Source: Rhabditophanes sp. KR3021
Lineage: Eukaryota; Nematoda; Chromadorea; Rhabditida; Alloionematidae
Assembly (NCBI GenBank): GCA_963281155.1
Contig: CAUJLY010000003.1
Location: 1,426,001 to 1,490,000, forward strand
Direction: 5' to 3'
Length of the DNA stretch: 64,000 nucleotides
Made by a program: the position numbers and the translations under genes. The notes beneath the pieces are model-generated. The model ran no database searches, had not been told where the DNA came from, and saw only the letters and a list, made by a program, of their open reading frames with translations. Shown here piece after piece: positions 34,189 to 45,179 of the stretch. Numbering within the stretch: the first letter of the stretch is position 1; every line of letters starts with the position of its first letter.

Positions 34189-35152
34189 TTTTAGACAATA
34201 TTTGTAAATCTAAATGATTAATATCAAAAGGACTTTGTCTTTATACTAAAACGTATTTACTCACATTGCACTCCTTATCACATTTTCAGTTCACTGTCAG
34301 CGTATAAAAATTTATCTTTCTGCCTTCACAATGTCTTGTCAACGATCTATTTTCCCTAATCTCTTTTTAACAATGACTAATTTGTATTGACAATCTTTTT
34401 TTAACTATTTAATGTGACGTTTAGCCTGGTAATCAAAATATTTATGATTAATTCTTCTTGTTAAGCAAATATTAAGAAAGTCTTTTGTTAAAAAGTTTTG
34501 ATCAGTGATTGTTGGGATTTTTTATTTAATAAAAAAATATATTTCCAAGCAATAGATTGCGGTTATTTAATGGGTCGTCGTAAATAATGTGTTGAATATT
34601 TGAGAGTGATATCATAAGAAGTTGAAATTAAAAATAAAGACACTGCAACAAAATTAACCTTTAATAGTTAAATGAAAATCAGTTGGCAATTGTGTTCTAG
34701 GACAACTTATTGTAAGGAAAATTTAGTAAATTTAAAAGAAATAATTATTCTAGAAGAGTGTCCTTATTTGCTTTTAACAACTATTTTTGTAAATGTGTGA
34801 CATTACAGTGTTGGCTCTGGAAAGTTACAAATTAGCTTTTAGAATTTGCCTTTTAGTCGATATTGTAAATCTATAACATTTTACTCTTGAAAGAATCAAA
34901 AATTGTTTTGAATATACTTTTAGACCTTTCTAATAATTCAAGGAATTAATTCTTTATTCAAGGATACATCTCAATTTTATTATTAAAATAAATGTTCACG
35001 TAATCAAGTGTCATGACAAATTATACCACCGCCCAACCCTTAAAAATAATAAAAGACTATAATCGTTGATAAGAATTTTCCTAAACTACATTATATTATT
35101 TCAATAAACAATTTTCTACTTTACATTAGAAAAAATTGAAATACTCCAACAA
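34189..35152. other. Intergenic spacer, nothing recognised
   Basis: About 960 bp, AT-rich. It contains the upstream regions of the divergently placed His-rich gene and the small orphan gene. No feature was identified. Confidence 0.45.
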
Positions 35153-35689
35153 ATGAAATCTAATGAAAGACAGTTACTAAATGTATTTAAAAAAATTGGA
35201 GAATGTTGGATTATATTTGGTAAAGGACTTAAATGTACTACTGAGGATACCAACGTGGACAATTTAAAATGTATTGAATTATTGAACAGATTTGACTCAA
35301 ATTTATTTAAACTGTCCACTTTTCTTAATTATGGTTCAATACTAGCCAAAAAAGGAAAACAAAATTCGATAAGAATAACCTACGATACAAGTACAAGTTC
35401 AAATGCATTCGACAACATAAATCTAGAAGAAAATAATGGATTTGATTCTCCAATTCTACAAATTGAAAGATTTAATCAAGTCTATTATGGCATTAATGAC
35501 TTCCAAACTCAAATTAAACAAATACCTGACTATGCTGAATGTTTTTGCTGCAAATCATATTTGAAACATACTTACATTAAACGTCATATTACTAGTAATG
35601 TAGATTATATTTATTTCGAAACAATCAGAGATTTTGAACTTCATAATTCACATCACCCGAAAGAACATTCTAAGTTGTATGTAGATTAG
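35153..35689 (+). CDS. Small orphan with CFCCK motif, likely relative or remnant of the neighbouring large orphan
   Basis: Single frame, 178 residues, starting at the ATG at 35153. The C-terminal block AECFCCKSYLKHTYIKRH followed by FETIRDFELHNSHH parallels NCFCCKPKQSFPSCSIKYN and KMNKDLKLFYTVN at the end of the 36143-37873 protein. It faces that gene tail-to-tail. The N-terminal two thirds is Asn/Lys-rich with no known domain. It may be a truncated duplicate that kept only the C-terminal part, or a genuine short member of the family. Confidence 0.5.
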   Translation: MKSNERQLLNVFKKIGECWIIFGKGLKCTTEDTNVDNLKCIELLNRFDSNLFKLSTFLNYGSILAKKGKQNSIRITYDTSTSSNAFDNINLEENNGFDSPILQIERFNQVYYGINDFQTQIKQIPDYAECFCCKSYLKHTYIKRHITSNVDYIYFETIRDFELHNSHHPKEHSKLYVD

Positions 35690-36142
35690 TAATGTATGAT
35701 CTATTAGATCATTTGATAGAACATTGATTTTGAATAATTATCCTTTTTTATTACTTTATATAAAGAGTTTTTAAATATGTTACTATAAAAATATAGCGAA
35801 AGACTTGTATAATATCCAAGACTTCAGACACGGTAAGAATAGTCGAAGCCAAAACACACATTTGTGTTGGGAATATTTATTAAAGTATATCTGATGAAAT
35901 TATATGAAGGGAAATATCGTGTCTAGCTAAATAAACTTTTAATAATAAATTGTATGATAAATTGTCGTAAATCTCCGGCCATCTCTTAAGGAAACTTATC
36001 AAAAGTTTGCCAAAAATATGCGTAATAATATTATATTTTTGATAATGTAAAATTGTTGGTTGAAAGATCATCTAAGACGATAAATAATAAGTGAATGATA
36101 TTAATTTAAAAACTGGTTGGGGGTTGTGTTATGTCAGCAAGT

Positions 36143-37873
36143 TTACAGATACGACCATTTGTTCCAAACAGGGCACATGTTCACTGTGTAGAACAATTTC
36201 AAATCCTTATTCATTTTATAATGAACACAGTTAACGGATTTGTTGAAATTATATTTAATAGAACACGAAGGAAATGATTGTTTCGGCTTACAGCAGAAGC
36301 AGTTAATGTCATATGAAAGATGAGGTTTAATGGTTTCCAACTGTTTAATTTTTTCGATAGCTGGGCCTGAAAATGTTTCATGGTACGATTCACAATTTAG
36401 TTCAAGGATTCTCAATGATGAAGGATATTCAAATTCTTTGGATTGTATGCATGCTAAAGACAGAACTTCAAGTTTTGTAAATCGGGTAAAAAAATCATTA
36501 TCGTAAGAATCGTAGGTTGGCTTAAAAGCTTTCAAAAACAGTTTAAATTTTTTTAAATTAGGATAAGCAAATGCTAATTTTTCACCGATATCATTTAAAC
36601 TGAAGTTTATATTTCGGACTATTAATGATGTTAAAAATGGTGAAAATAGGCAAAAACTTTCTCTTAACTGAATAATCTTTTGATTAGGCAAATTTAGATC
36701 AAAATGCGAAACGATAAATAATTCCGTAACATTTAATTTGGGTGCATTTTCTAAAAGAGATAATTTTTGTCTTGATAAATCCAGCTTACGTTTGTCCTGA
36801 TATTCTTTGGATGAGAGAAGATTTACTACCTCTGGGTCGTCTAAATATAGAGCTACGTATAAATCATTATTTTGACTGCAATGTCCATCTTCAACGAATT
36901 TGACAGCATTACAAAAGTCCGAAATTTCAAAAAATAGTTTGTTGTCTTTAAATTTCTCTCCGAGGAATTCATTAATTTTAATCATTGTTAAAAGATGTTC
37001 ATAGGAGTTATGGGTATAATTAAGCAATCCATTCGGCTTGAGTAACGTGTTTAAGGAGTTTTTCATAGCATTCAGGCATTCTTTATAATTTTCATTATCA
37101 TACAAATCATGATCATGCCTTAGATTAATATCAAATGTTATTTGCTTCAAAATAGGAAAATTAATTTTTATCTTTTCTTCGTTCATATTATTTGAAAAAA
37201 GGTGAGTTGTCAGTTTGATTCCATAATAAAAAAGATGTATTTCCGTTATTTGATTTGATTGCATAGTATGTAGCAACTCTAATAACATATCTTTATAATC
37301 GAAATCGACAAATTCTCTAACTGCAATTCTGCGAAGTAAATGATTTTGTGAAAGAAGCAGTAATTTCTCCATGTTGATTAATTTTGAAAATATAATATTG
37401 AGCATTTTACTTAGCATAGAATAAGTACGCTTAGTTTGCAAATGTATATTATCGATATTTAATTCCACCTTAAAAACTGTGACGGATTCGCACCATTCTG
37501 AAGGTACTGAATTTACTAATTCATTGAATTCAGAAGAGGATCGAAACGGTATGCCAAATAGATTTCCGCAAATATTATTATCATTTATATAAAACATATG
37601 CTTTAGACGAGACTGCTGATAATTATTACCACCTGTGCCCACAAAGGTTCTTAATTTTTGTGCGTGGCATATATTAAAATAAGCAGAGTTTGTATTTGAT
37701 AAAGCTATTGATGTGAATGGAATTGTTATGCAATCTTTGAATATATGGCGTTGCGAAAGAGCGGCTTTCATGGCTTGCTTATTAAGTGAATTCATTTTCC
37801 TTTTATATTGCAGCAGATATATAGGATAAAGGAATATAAAATGTATTATTAATAAAAACGATTTAAAAGACAT
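36143..37873 (-). CDS. Large orphan protein with C-terminal CFCCK block
   Basis: A single long frame of 576 residues. The first ATG (37873) gives a hydrophobic N terminus (SFLLIIHFIFLYPIYLL), which could be a signal anchor. A second ATG 26 codons later (MNSLNKQAMKAALSQRH) would give a soluble protein. The C-terminal third has leucine-repeat-like strands (LNVTELFIVSHFDLNL, FLTSLIVRNINFSL, NLKKFKLFLKAF, LEVLSLACIQS, LRILELNCES) and ends with CFCCKPKQSFPSC. The layout resembles the 20235-22073 protein. No named domain; function unknown. Confidence 0.65.
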   Translation of the reverse strand: MSFKSFLLIIHFIFLYPIYLLQYKRKMNSLNKQAMKAALSQRHIFKDCITIPFTSIALSNTNSAYFNICHAQKLRTFVGTGGNNYQQSRLKHMFYINDNNICGNLFGIPFRSSSEFNELVNSVPSEWCESVTVFKVELNIDNIHLQTKRTYSMLSKMLNIIFSKLINMEKLLLLSQNHLLRRIAVREFVDFDYKDMLLELLHTMQSNQITEIHLFYYGIKLTTHLFSNNMNEEKIKINFPILKQITFDINLRHDHDLYDNENYKECLNAMKNSLNTLLKPNGLLNYTHNSYEHLLTMIKINEFLGEKFKDNKLFFEISDFCNAVKFVEDGHCSQNNDLYVALYLDDPEVVNLLSSKEYQDKRKLDLSRQKLSLLENAPKLNVTELFIVSHFDLNLPNQKIIQLRESFCLFSPFLTSLIVRNINFSLNDIGEKLAFAYPNLKKFKLFLKAFKPTYDSYDNDFFTRFTKLEVLSLACIQSKEFEYPSSLRILELNCESYHETFSGPAIEKIKQLETIKPHLSYDINCFCCKPKQSFPSCSIKYNFNKSVNCVHYKMNKDLKLFYTVNMCPVWNKWSYL

Positions 37874-39152
37874 AGTATGCTTATAATAACGAGAAAAAAG
37901 AAAATGATCTGACGATGTAAATATGGGAATAGTAACCTATCTGTTAAATGGCTTACTTAACTTTCCCGCCTTATGTTGATCAATTTAACTGGATTTGTGT
38001 TGTTAGTCTCACTTTTTAAGAAAGAAAACAAATCATCAGGATTACTAATCTAATTATCATGAACGTTTATATAAGTTTAATCAATTGACCAGATTCGGAA
38101 TACACCTTGGCGAGCCTTTTTTTATCATTGCCTTGCAGACGGCTTATCCCTAACCAAATGAGATTCTAACTTTCTACATAAAAGCGTTGATTAATGTAAA
38201 CTTATTTCGACACTTATAAAGATATTGTCGGATACGTTCATGATGATAGCATGTACTTTCCTTGTATTTCTATCCCACTATTATTTCTTACACTGATTGT
38301 ATATGTTAATGTGTTATTTGCAATGTAATAAAGTCAGTTTTCTATATTCTATTCCACACATATTACAAAAAAACATTTTTTACCACTTGTAGTCTACCTC
38401 ATTAGTCATCCTAGCGAGCGAACCCCTTGATTTTATAAATATGCCATTAGACTCAGTTTTTCTAGCTCTACAAACTGGTGCAACGGTTTTTTCATAATAT
38501 CAGTTTAGGGCTCATTCCTGGAGCAAGTCTGGGAAAAGTCAAGGCCTTCGACCCTTTAACCCTATGCCCGAAGCAATAAATATTTAATAAAAATTCTGTT
38601 AATGCAGTTTGAAAGCCTCGGTTTTTTCATATCTAAATCATTAAAAAATTTTTGATATCTCTTTTCTGCTCGGCAGGGGAGGCATTTAGATATCATATAT
38701 AATTCCCTTCATATGGAGCAGTCTGCATAAAAATACGCCTTTTTGCATTACCAACTGTGTTAAACATTTTAACGTGTGTTTTTGCCAAAGATAATAGAGT
38801 TGAATAGTTTTTTGCGCATGCTTCCAATGACTCAAATATTGCGATACTAACTATTAGGTATGATCATGTTCACACACATTTATTGAAAATCTCACTGAAG
38901 AATTGAACAATTATGTTTACAATAAATAATTGTGTTGAGTTTTCAAGAACTTTTAATTCTATGCATTATTTGTAAGTTGTATCACATATTGCATAGGAAA
39001 CAATGATACCAATTTATTATTGAATATTACATTTGTAATAGAGCTTTATAAACCCCTAATTACTTTTGATCTTCAGCACATTACTAAATAAAATAGTATG
39101 TCTAAAGTAACAACACGAGATACAAGAAATACATTTATTAATTACTCTCCAT
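37874..39152. other. Intergenic spacer with a compositionally distinct segment
   Basis: Mostly AT-rich. About 38395-38740 is richer in G and C than its surroundings and contains blocks such as CTAGCTCTACAAACTGGTGC that look like fragments of an interspersed repeat. I could not identify a family, terminal repeats or a reading frame. Confidence 0.35.
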
Positions 39153-39596
39153 TTAATTTTTATTAGATTGCCTTGTATCCTCCAACTCGATCTTCCCAAT
39201 ATTCTGATAATTAGCCGTAAAAATAGGAACCAACCCAATCTCCATCTTAACTTTCTTCTTATCATGCGTACATTTATGAACAATTTTCAAATAAGGATCC
39301 GGATCATTTCCTTCAAAGGGATCAATAGCACACCCATACAGGCTAAACTTTCCATATTTATCAGTCTTTGTCTGTGCCATCAAATCATCCATATTAAAAA
39401 ATGGTGCTACAACCAAAATTAAATTAACTCAACCAAAAAACATACCATCAAAGTCCATCAAATAGACTTTAATATCGGCTAAAGAGGTTCCATTATTAAT
39501 GGAGCAAGTAACTTGCCCTCTGACTTTCGAACATTGTTTTCTGGATGTTACAAATCCAATAAGGAAACAAATTAACAAATAAACTAGATATTTCAT
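39153..39596 (-). CDS. Nematode transthyretin-like (TTL) family protein
   Basis: Two exons, 39446-39596 and 39153-39406, about 134 residues. The signal peptide is MKYLVYLLICFLIGFVTS. The mature domain has VRGQVTCSINNGTSLADIKV, then LMDFDAPFFNMDDLMA, a TDKYGKFSLYGCA strand, DPDPYLKIVHKCTH and a terminal NIGKIELEDT. This is the TTL pattern (G.L.C...P....KV.L.D.D........D....T...G.F.L.G......DP...I.H.C), with two conserved cysteines. TTL proteins are secreted and nematode-specific; some act as ligands or bridging factors. A single typical domain is intact. Confidence 0.88.
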
Positions 39597-39705
39597 TTAT
39601 TAGTATGTATATAAATATGTACAATAGCCCATCAATAAAATAGCATAGTCGTGGCTTATTGTGAGGATATTGTGTGCCAATACACACTACAAACTAATGT
39701 GGCTT

Positions 39706-40070
39706 TTATTTAATTTCTTTTAGTTTTACTAGTTCATCTAAATCACTAACTAGCTTTTCTTTTTTAATTTCAAGCAGTAGGTCTTGGCGTTCTTCGTTTG
39801 TGCGGATACCAATGTCTACTAGATCGGATTCTGTTAAATCTAGCAGAACACGTCCTAAATAAATATGATAATGTTTAAACAATAAAAAAGAACTTTACCT
39901 GTCACGTAGTTATTGATAAAAACTCCAGAATAACGCAAAGCTAATTTTGGCTTCCTATGTTTCAACCATACTTCCACCTCATTTGCATTCCAAAAGCACA
40001 TTGGCCTGTGAAAAGAAATTTGATAAACCATTGGAATTGACATTCGAATAGATTCAACAAATATGAACAA
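39706..40070 (-). CDS. Small SAM-domain protein
   Basis: Two exons, 39899-40070 and 39706-39854, about 106 residues. The body is one SAM domain: FWNANEVEVWLKHRK, LRYSGVFINNYVTGRVLLDL, TESDLVDIGI, then NEERQDLLLEIKK. It ends in a short acidic/basic helix. The first exon starts at an ATG at 40070; the upstream exon structure is uncertain, so a longer N terminus in another exon is possible. SAM domains mediate oligomerisation in signalling. No partner is evident. It lies next to the transthyretin-like gene on the same strand. Confidence 0.65.
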
Positions 40071-40850
40071 AATTTGTTTAATATTTGTGGTCCTTTATTG
40101 ACAAAAGGAGGCGAAAGACCAAGCTTGTTGAGGGTAAACTGATAAGCACTGAAAGTGCATTTCAATTTTATGTGTAAAACGGACAACAACTACCAATTAC
40201 AATTTTACCGCTTCAAATTGTCAAATTTTGTTGTCAGAGGGTAATTTTACAAGGCAGTCAGGTAGTTGCCCACACATACAAAGACACTCATAATAAATCA
40301 TACTCCAGTTATCACATAAAATTTAAGAGCAAGATATAATGTAACATGCCTTACACCAACCACTACCTTTTCCTCTATAGGGCAAAGGATTAAGGGCTAA
40401 AATACTATAATTAAACTTTCCTAATCACAATTTCTGAAATTGCAAACTAATATGCTCACACACAAGTTTCCATGGCACCACCAACAATGATATAGCCCCT
40501 CTTGACGTCATCTTATGCCTTCCACATACATGTCCCTACAACAAATAATATTCATTTACTCATCACCACTACAATACATTTATTTCCTTTATTTTGAAAC
40601 AAACAAAATAACAGAAGACAGTCTGGCCTAGGTGTGTTATTTATATGTGTGTTCGGAAGAAGAGACTCCTTTTACTTTCAATTAAAAGCCCAAAATTTAA
40701 ATACACCCATCCAAAATATATACTTTTTAATATAGAAAGAAGGGGATATTTTCTCTTTTATACTACTAAAATATACTACATTGTTTCTTTTTTTGATTGT
40801 ATTTACTAAAACAAAAACCAAAACATATCCCTTTATTAATTTGAAAGAAG

Positions 40851-41546
40851 ATGGTCGAAAATATTTTATCTCCTCAATTCAACGATTCTTTCTATAATGG
40901 CATCGACAGTGATACACCTACGTATAATTACTTCGCTGTTCTGGAGAAGGTGATGAAAGGTGAGGACAAATATTTGGTTTTACCATTAGGAGGTGTTTTT
41001 GACACTTCAAATGTCGTCTTCTGTCCAAAGGAACAACGGTATCATAAGTCGGGTTATTACTTTCCATCGACAGTTAAGGCAAAGTTACCAGTTGTTTACT
41101 TTGAGGTGATGCCGGAACAGTTGTTGTTTCATACTTTTTATTCAAATAAGGGGATGGTGAAAAAGGAGTTAGTAAAAAGTGAGCTGGAGAGACACGGTTG
41201 GATTTTGAAGAAAAATGATGAGTGGATCAGAGTTGGGCAGAAGGTGAAGGATGAAGTGATGGAAAAGTATGTTACTTATGGGAGAGTAGAGTATTTTGAT
41301 ATGAGCGATTTTGAAACAGTAAGTTGTTGATTGTTGTGTTTGGTTAAGTTGATTTTTTAGAAGACAAAAGACGATCTTGTAACCTTTTATGATATTGAGA
41401 CAAAAGATGATTTGAAAAAAAGAATCAAAGGCGGCAATCCATGGATTGATAATATCATCAAGAATAAAATCGAAAGTGGCCGCACAAACTATAGCATTCT
41501 CAAAAAAGCTAAATTATTAGAAAGGAAATCACTCTCAAAGGCATGA
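40851..41546 (+). CDS. Stand-alone NOT2/3/5 (NOT-box) domain protein, divergent
   Basis: Two exons, 40851-41318 and 41361-41546, about 217 residues. The region from PLGGVFDTSNVVFCPKEQRY through PEQLLFHTFYSNKGMVKKEL, HGWILKKNDEWIRVG and YVTYGRVEYFDMSDFE follows the NOT2/3/5 box of CCR4-NOT subunits (LFYIFYY..G...Q..AA..L....WR.H.....W..R......YE.G.YIYFD...W). Typical NOT2/NOT3 proteins are far longer, so this is a short, diverged member, possibly a duplicate or a competitor subunit. The C-terminal exon (KTKDDLVTFYDI) is Lys-rich. The domain call is moderate. Confidence 0.6.
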
Positions 41547-42404
41547 ACACTTAAAGTTATTTTATTTATTACACTTTAATTATTTTATAGATTTTAAATG
41601 TTCGATTGCACTATGGCTATTATATGCCCTTGATATCCCTTTTTAAATATAATCCTTGTTTGAAAGAATAGAAAACACTAAAATGTGTAGTTGTCCTCTT
41701 TATTACCAATTATAAAATTATTACAAAACATAAATTTAACAGCAAAAAGCAATAATAACATCTCTAAACAATATAACAATTTAAAATTATTAAGATGAAT
41801 CAAATGAAACTAGAATTTTTTGATAATAAGAAATCTTTTGTGGATAAAATATAAGCCTATTCACCATGCCAGACAACTTGAAAAAAAAGGTTGGAACAAT
41901 AAATTAATAAAATGTAACAGAGAGATATAATGACCTGTTTCTCCACATCAGTTGTTGAGATTTGGGGTCTGGATAATGTCACAAGGATTGATGTGTTGGT
42001 TTTGACCGAGAAAATATCTTTGCTAATTATTAAGGAAGTGGGTGGATGTTGTAGCAAAGGTAAAACAAGGAGGCTGGGGTTAATAAAGGGAATATTGATT
42101 TGTATTTTTAATCAAACTAAATTTGATTGAGTATACACGAGAGCATGGAGGAATAGAGATTAATAGATAATAGCTATTAGAAGGTGTGTGTATGTTGGTT
42201 TGGGTTTTGTGGAATAAAAGAATTATCGGGATAAAGGGTGTGTAACGTAGTTATATATAAGGAAGGTCCATCAAAATACGATTATTTTGAGGGAACAAAT
42301 AGTAAGCACAGGCAATAACCAGAGATCTGAATTAACCCAGTAATAACTTGAATTATAGGAGAGAATGTTGAAGACTGGAGACGTTCCGTGCCACATCTTC
42401 ACGT
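41547..42404. other. Intergenic spacer
   Basis: About 860 bp between the NOT-box gene (+) and the 3' end of the cgh-1 gene (-). Short open frames occur on both strands, but none has a start plus family features. Confidence 0.4.
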
Positions 42405-45179
42405 CTAGTGGTTTCCATTGGTGGATTCATCATCGTTGATGGATGATTCGGCCATCTCGTTAACTAGTTGAAATTCGGCAACATACAGCTTGGGGTCGAT
42501 TGCTTTTGGAATGGCTTCAATTTTGGTTTGGAGTTCTTTTTCGATTTTGCGGAGATTGATGCGATCTTCGTAGGTGATGAGGTTGATGGCGACTCCGAGG
42601 TGCCCGAATCTGCCGGAACGACCGATTCTGTGAAGGTAGGTTTCGGCGTTGCGAGGAAAGTCAAAGTTGATGACGCAGTTGACGGCTTGGATGTCGATAC
42701 CACGGGTGAAAAGATCAGAACAAACAAGATTTCTGCAGTTGCCTTGTCTGAAGTCGTGGAAGACACGGTTTCTGTGTTGTTGAGCCATACGGGAATGAAT
42801 GTAATAGCAGGAGTATCCCAGTTCAGTGATCTTCTTAGCCAACAATTCAACTCTCTGGGTTGAGTTGCAGAAGATGATAGATTGGTTTATTCTCAGTTTT
42901 CTGAACAAAGTATTCAAGCAATGAACCTTTTGCTTTTCTTGGACATAAGCATAGTATTGGGTGACTCCGAGGAGGGTAAGTTCATCCATGAGATTGATTT
43001 CGAAGGGACGTTTCATGTGTTGTCTCATAAATTGTTCTACAGTCAAGGGGAAGGTGGCTGAGTAAAGGAGGATTTGACGGCCTTTGGGGAGGGTGTCGAT
43101 AAGTTTGTCCAAAATTCCTTGGAAGTCTTGGGAGAGAAGTTTGTCAGCCTCGTCGAGGATGATTGTGTTGCATTTGTCGATCTTGGCGATCCCTTTGTCG
43201 ATCAAGTCGAGGATACGGCCTGGAATAGTTTCATGATTATTATATAAAATATAAAGAAATAGTGCTATTTTAAACAACCCCATTTTTAAGTCGCAGGTTC
43301 GATCTAAAATGTTGACTTAGATCAAAATTTAACTAAAACAATTTCCGCCAAAATAGAAGTAAATTGACCATTTGAAAAGATCCCATAGCAAAATAGTAAC
43401 AAGTTTTATATGATTTTTATTCTGTTAGACAGTCACTACCTGCTGAACAAAACAATTCGTTTGATAAATAACATCTGATTGGAGGTCATTTGGTTTCTAC
43501 TTTATGTTAATTATTTTTTGATAATACTAAAAGATGGCCATTCTCTAACACAAAAGTTATTTTCTACATTTAAGAAACCATTTTATCAAAGATATTCCTG
43601 TCCTTAGAGATGTTTATGATAGCATTGTGAAAATTATCCAACCACCAAAGACTAAGAAAATACGTGCAAGGAATAACATTAATTATAATAGTCATTTGGA
43701 AATTATATTCTCCTGCAAGACTCCAAAATGTCAATGTAAACAACATTTATACAAATCAACTCTTGCCAACAGATTTGGTCATTTAAAAAATTTAATTACT
43801 GGGTATAATGCTTGTAACGGACTTGAGCTATGTGGTTGTCTGAAATTAATTGGCAAAAGCCCAATGATTTATGAACAACTTTGCAAGGATGCTACTTGTC
43901 CTGATAGAGGAGTTACCTTCAAACTCCTCCAACAAAAAGCTTGCTTCATGCGCATTAATGAAAAGCACCAACAACATTACGTAACTACTATCTATTACAG
44001 AACTGGTTGTGGTCATGGATATTCAAATGCGTCTAAGTTTCAATCTTTCATGATGCTACTAAACTTTTTTGGAAGAATACAAAGTAAGTGGAATCAAGGT
44101 TGTTTTTGATATTGAGCAAACTTATGATAAACTTGAAGGAGATTCTGGAATTCCGTTGTCATTTGCCTTTGTTATTGAGGGAAATTTGCTGCTTGAAATA
44201 GATGGTGGCTATCACTTCAGACCGCCTGGGCGTCAAAATGGAGCAGCTAAGTTTGAAAGACAGCGACGTTATGATATAATGAAAAACGATTATCTTAAAA
44301 ACAATGGTCTCCACTTAATCAGAACTTCAATTCAAAGCTAAAGATATAAAAACAATCATGGAAGACGTTCTACAGAGACGGACTGCTGGGCTTGGAAGTG
44401 TCGAGACTTTGAGAACATTTCATCGTAAGGGCCCACAGTATCAATAATTATACCTTAATCTTTGTAATATTTTTATAAAAGCTTTAATTCTTGGTCATTT
44501 AACTTTGCTCAAAAAAATGTAAATATATTTACCTTACTAACAAAAAGCATAAGTAAGAATAATTCAGTAATAGGTAAATTACTTGAATCACTAAGGTGAT
44601 TATAGCCAACCCAATTTTGGACTTTTAATTTAATTTAAATTTACCGGGTGTGGCGACGACGAGATGGACGATTCCATTGAGTCTCATGATGTCATCAGAA
44701 AGAACAGTTCCTCCGGTGGTGACCATTACTTTGATTTCGAGATGCTTGCACAACTCAACGCAAATTTGAGAAGTTTGCAGGGCCAATTCACGAGTTGGTA
44801 CGATAATGACGGCTTGGATGTGGTCGGCACTGGCGTCAATCTTTTCGATGCAGGGAATGCAATAAGCTCCGGTCTTTCCGGTTCCATTCTTAGCACGAGC
44901 AAGGATGTCTTGTCCAGAAAGAGCCACAGCAATCGAAGCTTCTTGAATTGGAGAGGGCTTTTCCCATCCTTTTTCGTAGATTCCCTTCAACAGGTCTCTC
45001 TTCAAGCAGAAGTCTTCGAATTCGATTCCTTTGGTTTCGGTGACATCCTAAACAAAATTCAATCAATATACATGTCATCAAAAATGGTAACTAACCTTAG
45101 TTCTGAAGCGCATGTCCTTTGCTGGCAGTTTAAGAGCAGTCTTCCACTCGTCATTTTGGTTTTCATTTACAGCCGACAT
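42405..45179 (-). CDS. cgh-1: DEAD-box RNA helicase CGH-1/DDX6/Dhh1
   Basis: Three exons: 45096-45179, 44645-45047 and 42405-43220, about 433 residues, close to the size of nematode CGH-1. Motifs in order: Q motif region WEKPSPIQE, motif I AKNGTGKT, Ia PTRELALQ, Ib [69 protein letters not shown] and [18 protein letters not shown] are diagnostic of the DDX6 subfamily. It represses and decaps mRNA in P bodies and germ granules with LSM, decapping and CCR4-NOT partners. The second intron is 1.4 kb, far longer than its neighbours, and holds an unrelated open frame on the opposite strand. Confidence 0.95.
43549..44447 (+). pseudogene. Homing-endonuclease-like (PD-(D/E)XK, phage/giant-virus type) relic inside the cgh-1 intron
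   Basis: The frame opens after a stop at 43546-43548 with no ATG. It reads a Cys-rich N-terminal part ([32 protein letters not shown]) suggesting zinc-binding knuckles. Near 44065-44075 it changes frame (a six-T run), and then reads [34 protein letters not shown] and [15 protein letters not shown] with LHLIRTS. This is the signature E-x-DG-x-x-H-F ... D-x-x-K-N-x-Y-x-x-N-x-x-x-LIR of the EDxHD/PD-(D/E)XK-type homing and repair nucleases of phages and large DNA viruses. A second frame change near 44335 is followed by [14 protein letters not shown], as expected in the C-terminal helix, ending at 44447. Acidic and His residues of the core are kept. It is antisense to the host gene. Two shifts and the missing start suggest decay. 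Confidence 0.55.

Noticed and set aside
41857..42057. 66-codon minus-strand frame and an extension by possible splicing
   Set aside because: It starts from a non-ATG codon and has an in-frame stop upstream with no acceptor; no domain features.
42468..42863. 131-codon plus-strand frame opposite cgh-1
   Set aside because: It lies wholly within the helicase exon on the other strand; its acidic composition is a shadow of the coding strand.
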